A stretch of 64,000 nucleotides of DNA from contig CAVXIF010000011.1 in NCBI GenBank assembly GCA_963761775.1, positions 1,131,808 through 1,195,807 of the forward strand. The letters are read 5' to 3'. The DNA comes from Parerythrobacter_A sp963761775 (GTDB taxonomy: Bacteria > Pseudomonadota > Alphaproteobacteria > Sphingomonadales > Sphingomonadaceae). The position numbers were made by a program, and so were the translations under genes. A model generated the notes under the pieces. The model did not search any database. It saw only the letters and a program-made list of their open reading frames with translations, and had not been told where the DNA came from. This document shows positions 1 through 9,340 of this stretch, piece after piece (position 1 is the first letter of the stretch; each line of letters begins with the position of its first letter).

Positions 1-2066
1 CCCGACCCGTGTCCGGCGCGCGTTTCGATGCGGATGATCTGCGGCTTCTCGCCCAGCCGCGCCGCCTGCAACGCTGCGGTGTATTTGAAACTGTGACCCG
101 GAACCACGCGATCGTCGGTATCCGCCGTCGTCACCAGGACCGCCGGATAATCGGTGCCGTCCTTGATGTTGTGATAGGGCGAATAGCTGCGCAGCATGGC
201 AAAGTCGGCTTCCTTGGACGGATAGCCGTAATCGTCGACCCAGTACCGGCCGGCGGTGAACCGGTCGAAGCGCAGCATGTCCATCACGCCGACAGCCGGA
301 TGCGCGGCATCGACCAGATCGGGGCGCTGGTTGGTGACCGCGCCGACCAGCAGGCCGCCGTTCGACCCGCCTTCGATGGCCAGACCGTCTGGCGTCGTGA
401 TGCCCTCCGCCTTGAGATATTCGCCCGCCGCGATGAAATCGTCGAACACGTTCTGCTTGTTCGCAAGCCGCCCGCCATCGTGCCACGCCTTGCCATATTC
501 CCCGCCCCCGCGGATGTTGGCCACGGCATAGGCACCGCCTGCATCCAGCCACGCAATGCGCGATGCGGAGAAGCCGGGCGTCAACGAGATGTTGAAGCCG
601 CCATAACCGTAAAGCAGCGTCGGCACCGGCGTACCGGCCTCCGCAATATCGGCTCGGCGCACCAGGAACATCGGGATCTTCGTGCCGTCCTTCGATGTCA
701 CGAACCGCTGTTCGACGCGGTAGTCATCGGGGTTCATCGCGACTTCCGGTGTGGCCCACGCCTCGCTTTCGCCGGTCTGCACATCGTAGCGGTAGATCGT
801 GGTCGGCATGTTGTAGCTGCTGAAATAATAGAACGTCTCGGCCCCGTCCGCATCACCGCCGAAGCCGCCCGCGCTCCCGATACCGGGCAGAGCGACATCG
901 CGCACTGCCGTGCCGTCCATGTCGAAGACACGCACCAGGCTTTTGGCGTCCTTCAGATAGGTCGCCACAAGCCGTCCGCCGACGAGCGACACGCCACCTA
1001 GCGTCTCTTCCGCCTCGGCAATAACCGTGCGGGGTACAGCGGCATCGTCCGCTGTGTCGATGGCAACGAGCTTCATTAGCGGCGCGCCGTCATTGGTGAC
1101 GAAATAGAACATGCTGCCGGTGTTGCCGACATAGCTGTAATTGTTCTCGAAACCCGGAATGATGGTGCGCGCATCACCGGTTTCGCGGTTGATCAGCGTG
1201 ACTTCGTAACGGTCGTCCGTGCCGCTGGAGGACGTGACGACAACGGTGCCGCCATCGTCGCTGACCGTCGCGAAATGGTTCAGGTCGGGCTGGTCGGGCG
1301 TTTCGTAAACCAGCACGTCTTCGGTCTGGTCCAGGCCCAGCTCGTGGAAATACACCTTGTGATCGGTGTTGAGCGCCTGGAACGTCTCGCCCTCGCCGGT
1401 GGCTGGGAAGCGGCTGTAATAGAAGCCGGAGCCGTCCTTCGCCCAGTCGAGGCCGGAGAATTTGACCCATTCGACCTCGTCGGCCAGTTGCTCACCGGTC
1501 GCCACGTCCAGCACGCGGACCGTGCGCCAGTCGCTGCCGCCGTCCTGTACCGAATACAACAGCTTCGTACCATCCTCGCTCGGCACCCAGCCCGCCAGCG
1601 CGGTGGCACCATCGGCGGCCCATTCATTGGGGTCGATCAGCTGGCGCGGTTCGCCGTCCAGCCCTTCGCGGACATACAGCACGGACTGGTTCTGCAACCC
1701 GTCATTGCGGGTGTAGAAATAGCGCCCGCCCTTCTCGCGCGGCAGACCGAAGCGTTCGTAGTCGAACAGCTCCTTGATGCGCGCTTCGTAAGCTTCGCGC
1801 CCCGGCAGCGCAGACAGAAAGCCGTCCGTCACGGTGTTCTGCGCGGTGACCCACGCGGCGACCTGCTCGCTTTCGCGCACATCATCTTCCAGCCAGCGAT
1901 AGGGGTCGGCTATCTCCTGTCCGAAAATCGTTTCCACGACATCGACGGTCTCGGTCTGCGGATATTCCGGCATGGTCATTTCCTGGGCAGCGAGCGGTGT
2001 GGCGGCCAACACCGGTGCGACAAGTGCAAAAGCCGAAGCGGTCAGGACGAGAGAGCGAAGGCGCAT
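1..2066 (-). CDS. Prolyl oligopeptidase, S9 family, secreted (3' end beyond window)
   Basis: Serine peptidase that cleaves after proline in oligopeptides, here probably periplasmic. The ATG at 2066 follows a GGAG ribosome-binding site and opens with an N-terminal signal peptide (basic start, hydrophobic core, end near LAAQE). An N-terminal beta-propeller part (about residues 90-440, with motifs such as DPYRWLEDD near the start) is followed by an alpha/beta hydrolase domain. The nucleophile Ser568 lies in GGSNGG, the acid in DTDDRVV near residue 652, and the catalytic His686 in AGHGS, only three codons before the window edge. About 688 codons are visible, close to full family length, so only the last few residues are missing. 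It is monocistronic here and lies downstream of the ribosomal cluster terminator. Confidence 0.93.
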   Translation of the reverse strand, partial: MRLRSLVLTASAFALVAPVLAATPLAAQEMTMPEYPQTETVDVVETIFGQEIADPYRWLEDDVRESEQVAAWVTAQNTVTDGFLSALPGREAYEARIKELFDYERFGLPREKGGRYFYTRNDGLQNQSVLYVREGLDGEPRQLIDPNEWAADGATALAGWVPSEDGTKLLYSVQDGGSDWRTVRVLDVATGEQLADEVEWVKFSGLDWAKDGSGFYYSRFPATGEGETFQALNTDHKVYFHELGLDQTEDVLVYETPDQPDLNHFATVSDDGGTVVVTSSSGTDDRYEVTLINRETGDARTIIPGFENNYSYVGNTGSMFYFVTNDGAPLMKLVAIDTADDAAVPRTVIAEAEETLGGVSLVGGRLVATYLKDAKSLVRVFDMDGTAVRDVALPGIGSAGGFGGDADGAETFYYFSSYNMPTTIYRYDVQTGESEAWATPEVAMNPDDYRVEQRFVTSKDGTKIPMFLVRRADIAEAGTPVPTLLYGYGGFNISLTPGFSASRIAWLDAGGAYAVANIRGGGEYGKAWHDGGRLANKQNVFDDFIAAGEYLKAEGITTPDGLAIEGGSNGGLLVGAVTNQRPDLVDAAHPAVGVMDMLRFDRFTAGRYWVDDYGYPSKEADFAMLRSYSPYHNIKDGTDYPAVLVTTADTDDRVVPGHSFKYTAALQAARLGEKPQIIRIETRAGHGS

Positions 2067-2154
2067 CGATTATCTCCGGAAGAAGTCTGTCCTGCCCTAT
2101 CTATCGCGTCACCGGCGCTATGCAATGGCGACCAGTGAACGAGAACCAATGGAA

Positions 2155-2186
2155 AGGGGCCGGAAACGGTTTCCCGCCCGGCCCCC
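2155..2186 (-). terminator. Probable rho-independent terminator after rplQ
   Basis: Seven G/C pairs join 2156-2162 to 2179-2185, with a nested alternative pairing inside (2162-2166 with 2170-2174). On the minus strand the hairpin is followed by a short T-rich run. It starts 24 bases after the rplQ stop and would end the rpsM-rpsK-rpoA-rplQ transcript before the peptidase gene. Confidence 0.6.
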
Positions 2187-2209
2187 TCTCGAATGTCGTG
2201 CGAAGCGCC

Positions 2210-2632
2210 TCAGGCGTCTTCGTATTCCTCATCCTCGTTCATCACCGGACCGCTGTCCTGCCCGCGTGCTTCGACATCGCGGTCGACCAGCTCGATGACA
2301 GCCATGTGCGAGGCATCGCCCGCGCGATAGCCCGCCTTGATGATGCGGGTATAGCCGCCGTCGCGGTCCGAATAGCGCTCGGCCAGTATGTCGAACAGCT
2401 TCTTCAGCTGCGTTTCGTCGCCCAGCTTGCTCATCGCGAGGCGCCGATTACTCAGGCCGCCGCGCTTGGCCAGCGTAATCAGCCGCTCGACATAGGGGCG
2501 CAGTTCCTTGGCCTTGGGCACCGTGGTCATGATCTGCTCGTGCTTTACCAGCGCGGCGGACATGTTGCGGAACAGGGCCTTGCGGTGGCCCGATTTGCGG
2601 CTCAGCTTTCGCTGTGAAATACCATGACGCAT
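2210..2632 (-). CDS. rplQ: 50S ribosomal protein L17
   Basis: Large-subunit protein of 140 residues, last gene of the alpha operon. The N-terminus MRHGISQRKLSR and the segment SGHRKALFRNM are the standard L17 signature. After the core there is a short acidic tail (NEDEEYEDA), as in other alphaproteobacteria. It follows rpoA by about 120 bases and is followed by a terminator hairpin. The frame is intact. Confidence 0.98.
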   Translation of the reverse strand: MRHGISQRKLSRKSGHRKALFRNMSAALVKHEQIMTTVPKAKELRPYVERLITLAKRGGLSNRRLAMSKLGDETQLKKLFDILAERYSDRDGGYTRIIKAGYRAGDASHMAVIELVDRDVEARGQDSGPVMNEDEEYEDA

Positions 2633-2751
2633 TGTCTTTTCCTCGTTCGTTATGGGCCCGTATCAGGTAGCCCGTAGCTGGTCGTTGCCGACCGGATTGC
2701 AGTTGGAAGTTCAGGCCGAAAGTTTAGGGAAGTTTAGGCCAGAACCGGTCT

Positions 2752-3807
2752 TTATCCCAACAGTTCCTGTTCCAGCTTCTTGGCCATTTCCTCGATGTTT
2801 TCGGGCGGCCAGCCGGGGATGTCCATACCGAGGCGAAGACCCATGCTGGACAGCACTTCCTTGATTTCATTCAAGGACTTACGACCGAAGTTGGGCGTCC
2901 GCAGCATCTCGGCTTCGGTCTTCTGGACCAAGTCGCCGATATAGATGATGTTGTCGTTCTTGAGACAGTTGGCACTGCGCACCGACAGTTCCAGCTCGTC
3001 CACCTTCTTGAGCAGGTAACGGTTCAGCTGGTTCGCATCGTCTTCCTGCGGCGCGGCGGCCTGGCCGATCATGGCCGGGCCGGGCTGCGGCACGCCGTCC
3101 TCGAAGTGGACGAACAGCGACAGCTGGTCCTGCAGGATGCGCGCGGCATAGGCGACGGCATCTTCAGGCTTCACCGTGCCGTCGGTTTCGACGGTCAGCG
3201 ACAGCCGGTCATAATCGAGTTCCTGCCCGACGCGGGCATTCTCGACCTTGTAGCTGACCTGACGGATCGGCGAGTAGAGCGAGTCCACCGGGATCAGCCC
3301 GATGGGCGCATCGGCGGGACGGTTCTGCACGGCAGGAACGTAGCCTTTGCCGACGTCGGCGGTCAGTTCCATGTTGAGGTTTGCGCCTTCGTCGAGGTGA
3401 CAGATCACGAGATCCTTGTTCATCACTTCGATGTCGCCGGAGACAGCTATGTCGCCAACCTTGACTTCGGCGGGGCCGGTTGCGGACAGCTGGAGACGCT
3501 TGGGACCTTCGCCCTCCATCTTCAGCGCAATCTGCTTCACGTTCAGCACGATGTCGGTCACGTCCTCGCGCACACCGGCGAGCGACGAGAATTCATGCAG
3601 CACGTTCTCGATCTTGATCGAGGTAATGGCGGCACCCTGCAAACTGCTGAGCAGGACACGGCGCAGCGCATTGCCCAGCGTCAGGCCATAGCCGCGCTCC
3701 AGCGGTTCAGCGACGAAAGTCGCCTTGCGCGTGCTGTCGCCGCCATCCTTGATGTCGAGGGTGTTGGGTTTCTTCAGTTCCTGCCAGTTCTTGGTATTGA
3801 CGGACAT
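2752..3807 (-). CDS. rpoA: DNA-directed RNA polymerase subunit alpha
   Basis: Alpha subunit of RNA polymerase (351 residues). The N-terminal domain (about 1-235) mediates dimerisation and assembly and includes LGNALRRVLLSS. A linker leads to the C-terminal domain (about 265-330), which contacts UP elements and activators and includes SVRSANCLKNDNI and a helix-hairpin-helix segment (TPNFGRKSLNEIKE). Length and architecture are normal. The order rpsM-rpsK-rpoA-rplQ is the usual end of the alpha operon. Confidence 0.98.
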   Translation of the reverse strand: MSVNTKNWQELKKPNTLDIKDGGDSTRKATFVAEPLERGYGLTLGNALRRVLLSSLQGAAITSIKIENVLHEFSSLAGVREDVTDIVLNVKQIALKMEGEGPKRLQLSATGPAEVKVGDIAVSGDIEVMNKDLVICHLDEGANLNMELTADVGKGYVPAVQNRPADAPIGLIPVDSLYSPIRQVSYKVENARVGQELDYDRLSLTVETDGTVKPEDAVAYAARILQDQLSLFVHFEDGVPQPGPAMIGQAAAPQEDDANQLNRYLLKKVDELELSVRSANCLKNDNIIYIGDLVQKTEAEMLRTPNFGRKSLNEIKEVLSSMGLRLGMDIPGWPPENIEEMAKKLEQELLG

Positions 3808-3932
3808 GGATTTCCCCTAATTCGCTTGGTTCAGCGTGATCGGAATAAATGGACCGGCGGCAGGGATCAGGTGCTCGTTCGGTCCGGGCCGCGATGTGGA
3901 TTGCACAACGCGGAAACGAGATTGGATGCGGG

Positions 3933-4322
3933 TCAGACCCGGCGGCGCTTGGACGGGCGCACGCCATTGTGCGGTATCGGCGTGACGTCGCGGATGGATG
4001 TGATGGTGAAGCCCACCGCCTGCAAGGCCCGCAGCGCGCTTTCCCGGCCGGAACCCGGGCCCTTCACTTCCACTTCCAGCGTACGGACGCCGTGTTCGGC
4101 GGCCTTCTTGCCGGCATCGTCCGCCGCGACCTGCGCCGCGTAGGGCGTGGACTTGCGGCTGCCCTTGAAACCCATCGCGCCCGCACTGGACCAGCTGATC
4201 GCATTGCCCTGCGCATCGGTGATGGTAATCATGGTGTTGTTGAAGCTGGCGTTGACATGCGCCACGCCGCTGCTGATGTTCTTCTTGTCGCGCCGTTTAA
4301 CCCGGCCTGGTTCGCGTGCCAT
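3933..4322 (-). CDS. rpsK: 30S ribosomal protein S11
   Basis: Small-subunit platform protein of 129 residues. Recognised from the HVNASFNNTMITITD and SAGAMGFKGSRKSTPYAAQ segments and the arginine-rich end (GVRPSKRRRV). It lies between rpsM (64-base gap) and rpoA (125-base gap) in the alpha operon and is intact. Confidence 0.98.
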   Translation of the reverse strand: MAREPGRVKRRDKKNISSGVAHVNASFNNTMITITDAQGNAISWSSAGAMGFKGSRKSTPYAAQVAADDAGKKAAEHGVRTLEVEVKGPGSGRESALRALQAVGFTITSIRDVTPIPHNGVRPSKRRRV

Positions 4323-4386
4323 TTTCGAAAATTCCTCGTATTCAGGGTAAGAAGTCGCAGCGCCCGTTCAATGAAACGGAGCGCGC

Positions 4387-4755
4387 TTACTTCTTCTTGC
4401 CGGCGATCGGCTTGGCCTTGCCCTTGCGGGTGCGGGCGTTGGTGTGCGTGCGCTGGCCGCGAACGGGTAGCCCGTTACGATGGCGCAGGCCGCGATAGGA
4501 CCGCAAGTCCATCAGGCGCTTGATGTTCATCGCCGTACTGCGGCGCAGATCGCCCTCGACCTGATGGTCGGCGTCGATCGCTTCGCGGATGGACAGCACT
4601 TCGCTGTCGGTCAGATCCTGCACGCGGCGGGTCTGGTCGATGCCGAGCTGGTCGGCGATGCGTACGGCCGTCGTGCGGCCAATTCCGTGAATATAGGTCA
4701 GCGCGATAATCACGCGCTTGTTTGTGGGGAGGTTTACCCCGGCAATACGAGCCAC
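4387..4755 (-). CDS. rpsM: 30S ribosomal protein S13
   Basis: Small-subunit head protein of 122 residues. The N-terminus MARIAGVNLPTNKRV, the H2TH-like segment and the C-terminal GLPVRGQRTHTNARTRKGK are characteristic. In most alphaproteobacteria rpsM directly follows adk. Here gdhA and an SRPBCC gene lie between them, and a 223-base gap precedes rpsM, so it probably has its own promoter in 4756-4865. Confidence 0.98.
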   Translation of the reverse strand: MARIAGVNLPTNKRVIIALTYIHGIGRTTAVRIADQLGIDQTRRVQDLTDSEVLSIREAIDADHQVEGDLRRSTAMNIKRLMDLRSYRGLRHRNGLPVRGQRTHTNARTRKGKAKPIAGKKK

Positions 4756-4865
4756 TTACTTCTCCATGCTCCACAGGGCATAACGGCGGATCGTTCCCGC
4801 GTATCGGGAAGGCACCGGCCCCATCTCATAGCGTTATCCATCGACATGCGCAGACGCCAAAACGG

Positions 4866-4900
4866 CAAAAAGGCCGGACCGGCGCACAATACACTGTGCG
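4866..4900 (-). terminator. Possible terminator after gdhA
   Basis: In the 223-base gap between gdhA and rpsM the 6-bp stem CGCACA/TGTGCG (4883-4888 with 4895-4900) is followed on the minus strand by a GC-rich stretch and then five T (plus-strand A run at 4867-4871). The T run is about 12 bases from the stem, so this is only a candidate. The rest of the gap shows no gene. Confidence 0.35.
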
Positions 4901-4978
4901 TCTGTCAGACCGATCCGAACATATCGAATGAACCGCGCGTTTAAGGCGATTCGGCTACCGGGTCAACAGGGTGCGGGC

Positions 4979-6346
4979 TTAAACCACGCCGAACGCCAGC
5001 ATTGCGTCCGCCACCTTCCTGAAGCCTGCGATATTGGCGCCCTTCACATAATTGACGTGCCCGTTCCCGGCCCCATCCTTGCCGTATTCCACGCATTTGC
5101 CGTGGATGTCGGCCATCAGGTCGGTCAGCATATCGTGCAGCTTGTCATGGTTCCAGCTGACGCGTTCGCTGTTCTGGCTCATTTCCAGCCCCGACACCGC
5201 GACACCGCCCGCATTGGCCGCCTTGCCCGGCGCATACATCAGCCTGGCATCCTGAAACACGTTCACTGCATCCAGCGTGGATGGCATGTTCGCACCTTCG
5301 GTCACGGAGATGATGCCGTTCTTCACCAGCGTCTTCGCGTCGTCCTCGTCGATTTCATTCTGCGTCGCGCAGGGCAGCGCGCAGTCGGCTTCGACGCCCC
5401 ACGGTTTCTTGTCCTCGTGAAATTCGGCGCCGGAAAACTCGTCGGCATATTCGCTGATCCGTCCACGCCGCTCGTTCTTCAACGCCTTGACCCAATCGAT
5501 CTTGTCCTGGTCGATACCGTCGGGATCGTGGATGAAGCCATCCGAGTCCGACAGGGTCAGCACCTTTCCGCCCAGCTCGGTGAATTTCTCCGCTGCGTGC
5601 AGCGCGACATTGCCGGAGCCGGATATCAGCGCGGTCTTGCCGTCGATGCTGTCGTCGCGCTCGTTCAGCATGTTGCACAGGAAATACACCGCGCCATATC
5701 CTGTCGCTTCGGGCCGCATCTGCGATCCGCCGAATTCCAGACCCTTGCCCGTCAGGACGCCTTCCCAACGGTTGGTGATGCGCTTGTACTGTCCGAACAG
5801 GAAGCCGATTTCGCGCGCGCCGACGCCGATATCGCCTGCGGGCACATCCGTTTCAGGGCCGATATGACGGTACAGCTCGGTCATGAAGCTCTGGCAGAAG
5901 CGCATGACTTCGCTGTCGCTCTTGCCCTTTGGATTGAAATTCGCCCCGCCCTTGCCGCCGCCCATCGGCAGGCCGGTGAGCGAATTCTTGAAGGTCTGTT
6001 CGAAGGCCAGAAATTTCAGCACGCTTTCGCTGACGCTGGGATGGAAGCGCAGGCCGCCCTTGTAGGGGCCGATGGCGTTGTTGTTCTGCACCCGCCACCC
6101 GCGCTGGACGCGGATGTTGTTGTCGTCGTCTTCCCAGCAGACGCGGAAACTGACGACGCGATCCGGCTCGGCAATCCGGCGCAGGATCTGCGCGGCGTGG
6201 TATTTTTCCTTGTCCTCGATAAAATCGAAGATGTCCTCCGACACCTCGCGCACCGCCTGGATGAATTCTTCCTGCCCTGGATTGCGCTTGCGCACGCCTT
6301 CCATGAAGGTGTCGAGGTCAACATGCCGGTCGTAAATCGAAGCCAT
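4979..6346 (-). CDS. gdhA: NADP-specific glutamate dehydrogenase
   Basis: Reversible amination of 2-oxoglutarate to glutamate, linking nitrogen and carbon metabolism. The 455-residue length is that of the hexameric family. The dehydrogenase core contains GPYKGGLRFHPSV and PMGGGKGG (substrate- and ammonia-site lysines), followed by DVPAGDIGVGAREIGF. A Rossmann domain follows with the glycine motif SGSGNVALH. It is co-oriented with the ribosomal genes but sits 223 bases upstream of rpsM and 33 bases downstream of the SRPBCC gene, so it interrupts the usual adk-rpsM junction. Confidence 0.97.
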   Translation of the reverse strand: MASIYDRHVDLDTFMEGVRKRNPGQEEFIQAVREVSEDIFDFIEDKEKYHAAQILRRIAEPDRVVSFRVCWEDDDNNIRVQRGWRVQNNNAIGPYKGGLRFHPSVSESVLKFLAFEQTFKNSLTGLPMGGGKGGANFNPKGKSDSEVMRFCQSFMTELYRHIGPETDVPAGDIGVGAREIGFLFGQYKRITNRWEGVLTGKGLEFGGSQMRPEATGYGAVYFLCNMLNERDDSIDGKTALISGSGNVALHAAEKFTELGGKVLTLSDSDGFIHDPDGIDQDKIDWVKALKNERRGRISEYADEFSGAEFHEDKKPWGVEADCALPCATQNEIDEDDAKTLVKNGIISVTEGANMPSTLDAVNVFQDARLMYAPGKAANAGGVAVSGLEMSQNSERVSWNHDKLHDMLTDLMADIHGKCVEYGKDGAGNGHVNYVKGANIAGFRKVADAMLAFGVV

Positions 6347-6379
6347 CGGTTTTCTCCCTCGGCTGCGCAGGCAACCGGA

Positions 6380-7006
6380 TTATTCCGGGTCGCCGAACGC
6401 CTTGTCCACGGTCGGGCGCGGCGCAGCGTCTTCCTCTTCATCCGTTTCGGCGGCGGGTTCGGTTACATCCTCTTCCGCCTCGTCGGCTTCCGCTTCCGCT
6501 TCCGCGGGCGCAGCTTCGGTATCTTCATCGGCCCCCGGAGACACAGCGGCGCGTTCGGCACCGGCTTCGGGGTCGAGCAATGTCGCAAGGCCGGTCAGCT
6601 GCTCGGTCATCACCGCATCGACGGCCTGCGCGATAACCGGTGTCTTGAAGCGGGTGGCACCCGCGACAACATATTCGAACACGATCTGCGTGCCGTCATC
6701 CGCCGGGGACAGCGTAATGGTCAGCACGCCGTCCGCAGGTTCGCTTTGCAACGGACCCAGGCCGCCCCGCATCCGCAACACCTTGTCCGGCACGGCGTTG
6801 ATGACCACCATGTGCTGCGCACTACCGGCCAGTCCGACGGTATCGCCGTCCTCCACCGCCGGAATGGTCTCGCAGAAACAGCCGCCCGCTTGCGGCGTCA
6901 GCGTCATATTCGCGGCATCGCCCGACCAGCTGTGCGTGTCCGACCACCAGTCCGCCGGTTGCGACAGGGCGAGCCACACCGCGCGAGGCGGCGCATCGAC
7001 TGTCAC
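6380..7006 (-). CDS. SRPBCC-domain protein, probably exported; start uncertain
   Basis: The visible frame from GTG 7006 encodes a SRPBCC/START-like fold (about residues 1-135; TVDAPPRAVWLALSQPADWW and GGCFCETIP), followed by a strongly acidic Ala/Glu-rich tail of about 65 residues. The same frame stays open upstream of 7006 and there reads as a clear signal peptide (RRLAAALAGFALVSGTAAQA, 7045-7110), but no ATG, GTG or TTG is in frame with it. An ATG at 7122, overlapping the adk stop, would join this signal peptide if one base were added near 7112. The real protein therefore probably starts at 7122 and a base is missing, or the start codon is unusual. Substrate unknown. Confidence 0.7.
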   Translation of the reverse strand: MTVDAPPRAVWLALSQPADWWSDTHSWSGDAANMTLTPQAGGCFCETIPAVEDGDTVGLAGSAQHMVVINAVPDKVLRMRGGLGPLQSEPADGVLTITLSPADDGTQIVFEYVVAGATRFKTPVIAQAVDAVMTEQLTGLATLLDPEAGAERAAVSPGADEDTEAAPAEAEAEADEAEEDVTEPAAETDEEEDAAPRPTVDKAFGDPE

Positions 7007-7118
7007 CGTATCGCGCGTGACAAAGGCGTTTGCACCGATCTGCCCGACCTCGGCCTGTGCTGCCGTGCCGGATACCAGTGCGAAGCCGGCCAGCGCCGCC
7101 GCCAGCCTCCTGCGTGCA

Positions 7119-7766
7119 TCATCGCGCGACGATCGCTTCGATCGCGGACATCACGGTGTCGATCGACTCCATGCCATCGACCCGGCTGACCAGCCCGCGC
7201 GCTTCGTAACCCGGCAGGATCGGCGCGGTCGTTGCGTGGTAATCGGCCATCCGTTTGCGCACGGTTGCCTCGTTATCGTCCGGGCGTCGCTTGAATTCGG
7301 TGCTGCCGCACTTGTCACACACACCCGGTGTATCGGGCTGCTTGTGCCGGTCGTGATAGCCCTCGCCGCAATTGGCGCAAGTGTAGCGGCCCGTGACACG
7401 GTCGATCAGGGCGTCGACATCGACTTGCAGCTCGACAACATGGTCCAGCTTGCGACCGTGGCGGTCGAGGATCTCGTCCAGCGCCTCGGCCTGCACGGCG
7501 GTGCGCGGATAACCGTCGAAAATTGCGCCGACATCGTCGGACATCCCGGACAGCTCGTTGTCGATCAGGGCGGAGACGATATCGTCGCCCACCAGATCGC
7601 CACGCTTCATCACGGCTTCGGCGCGCAGGCCGACTTCGCTCCGTGCCTTTACGGCAGCGCGCAGCATGTCGCCGGTGGAAAGCTGGCGCATGTTGTGGTT
7701 GTCGACCAGATTGGCGGACTGGGTGCCCTTGCCTGCCCCGGGCGGTCCCAGGAGTATGATGTTCAC
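7119..7766 (-). CDS. adk: Adenylate kinase
   Basis: Converts ATP + AMP to 2 ADP. 215 residues with P-loop GPPGAGKGT (residues 7-15), the NMP-binding segment QLSTGDMLRAA and FDGYPRTAVQAEAL. The LID domain carries four cysteines (CANCGEGY and CDKCGS), the zinc-binding form of the enzyme. It lies 81 bases after secY, as expected in this cluster. The stop overlaps an ATG that probably belongs to the SRPBCC gene. Confidence 0.98.
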   Translation of the reverse strand: MNIILLGPPGAGKGTQSANLVDNHNMRQLSTGDMLRAAVKARSEVGLRAEAVMKRGDLVGDDIVSALIDNELSGMSDDVGAIFDGYPRTAVQAEALDEILDRHGRKLDHVVELQVDVDALIDRVTGRYTCANCGEGYHDRHKQPDTPGVCDKCGSTEFKRRPDDNEATVRKRMADYHATTAPILPGYEARGLVSRVDGMESIDTVMSAIEAIVAR

Positions 7767-7847
7767 CGCCTCAATCCCCTAATTTCTTCGCTGCCTGCGC
7801 CGCTGCGCAGAACGTGCTGCCAGATAAACGCCACCCTGCGCGAGAGT

Positions 7848-9212
7848 CTAGCGCATCCGGCCTTTCAGCTTCGCCTTTTTGATAAGGTCGCCATATTGGT
7901 GCGCCAGCATGTGGGACTGGATCTGGCTGATGGTGTCCACGGTGACGTTCACCACGATGAGCAGGCTGGTGCCGCCCAGGAAGATCGGCACACCCATTTC
8001 CGCGATCATGTATTCCGGCACGATGCAGACCACGACCAGGTAAATCGCGCCGACCACGGTGATGCGGGTCAGGACGTAATCGAGATATTCGGCCGTGCGC
8101 TTGCCGGGGCGAATGCCGGGAATGAACCCGCCGTTCTTCTTCAGATTGTCGGCAGTGTCCTCAGGGTTGAAGACGACAGCGGTGTAGAAGAAGCAGAAGA
8201 AGGCGATGCCCAGACCATACAGCAGCAGGTATAGCGGCTGGCCGTGGCCGAGATATTGCAGAACCTGTTGCAGGACACCGCCCGCGCCGCTTTGCGTGTC
8301 GAGCGAATTGCCCGCGAACTGCGTGATCGTCAGCGGCAGCAGCAGCAGCGAGCTGGCGAAGATCGGCGGAATGACGCCTGCGGTATTCAGCTTAAGCGGC
8401 AGATGCGAGCGATCCGCCTGCATCATGCCGCGCGCGCTGGCCCGCTTGGGATACTGGATCAGCAGGCGCCGCTGCGCACGTTCGAAGAAGCAGATAATCA
8501 GGATCAGGATGACGACCATCAGGATGAAGCCGGCCACGATACCGCCGCCCAGCTGGCCGCCACGGCTCTGTTCGAAGATGTTGCTGGCAAAGGTCGGGAA
8601 CTGCGCGACGATGCCGGCCATGATGATCAGCGAGACGCCGTTGCCGATGCCACGGCTGGTAATCTGTTCACCCAGCCACAGCAGGAACATGGTGCCGCCG
8701 ACAAGGCTGATAACCGCGCCGACGCGGAACATGTACCCTGGATCGACGACGGCCTGCGCGCCATTCGCGGCGGCGAAACTTTCCAGACCCGCGGCGAGGA
8801 ACCAGCCCTGTATCGCGCACAGGAAAACCGTGCCGTAGCGGGTGTACTGGTTCAGCTTCTGGCGTCCGGCCGCGCCCTCTTTCTTTAGCGCCGCCAAGGT
8901 CGGATGGAGCGACGACGCAAGCTGTACCACGATGGAGGCAGTGATGTAGGGCATGACGCCCAGCGCGATCAGGCTCATGCGTTCCAGGCTGCCGCCCGTG
9001 AACGTGTTGAACATGTCGAGAATACCGCCCCGCGCCGCGTCCGTGACGCTCTGCAGCGCCAGCGGGTTGATACCAGGAAGAGGCACGAAGCTGAGGAAGC
9101 GAAACACGACCAGCGCACCGATGGTGAACCAGATGCGGTTCTTCAGCTCGGTCGCCTTGGAAAAGTTCGCGAAGCTCATGTTGCTCGCGATATTGTCGGC
9201 CCGTGATGCCAT
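7848..9212 (-). CDS. secY: Preprotein translocase subunit SecY
   Basis: Central channel of the Sec translocon in the inner membrane, 454 residues with about ten transmembrane helices. Conserved parts include FVPLPGINP in the first periplasmic region, the early segment MSLIALGVMPYITASIVVQ and GFIPGIRPGKRTAEYL before the last helices. It follows rplO by 128 bases and precedes adk, the standard order. Confidence 0.98.
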   Translation of the reverse strand: MASRADNIASNMSFANFSKATELKNRIWFTIGALVVFRFLSFVPLPGINPLALQSVTDAARGGILDMFNTFTGGSLERMSLIALGVMPYITASIVVQLASSLHPTLAALKKEGAAGRQKLNQYTRYGTVFLCAIQGWFLAAGLESFAAANGAQAVVDPGYMFRVGAVISLVGGTMFLLWLGEQITSRGIGNGVSLIIMAGIVAQFPTFASNIFEQSRGGQLGGGIVAGFILMVVILILIICFFERAQRRLLIQYPKRASARGMMQADRSHLPLKLNTAGVIPPIFASSLLLLPLTITQFAGNSLDTQSGAGGVLQQVLQYLGHGQPLYLLLYGLGIAFFCFFYTAVVFNPEDTADNLKKNGGFIPGIRPGKRTAEYLDYVLTRITVVGAIYLVVVCIVPEYMIAEMGVPIFLGGTSLLIVVNVTVDTISQIQSHMLAHQYGDLIKKAKLKGRMR

Positions 9213-9340
9213 GTCTCTTGCTGACCAGTCCTGCTGCTATGCCGGGACGATTCCGGCCTGTGGCACGCTACATAGGAAGCGCGTTCGGGCTTGTCGAACC
9301 CGGCGATGGCATGATTGCACCGCCGGGAACGGTCTGCGCG

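Noticed and set aside
4928..7189. Plus-strand open frame of about 753 codons
   Set aside because: It is antisense to gdhA and the SRPBCC gene, which have clear family motifs. Its length comes from GC-rich codon bias on the other strand.
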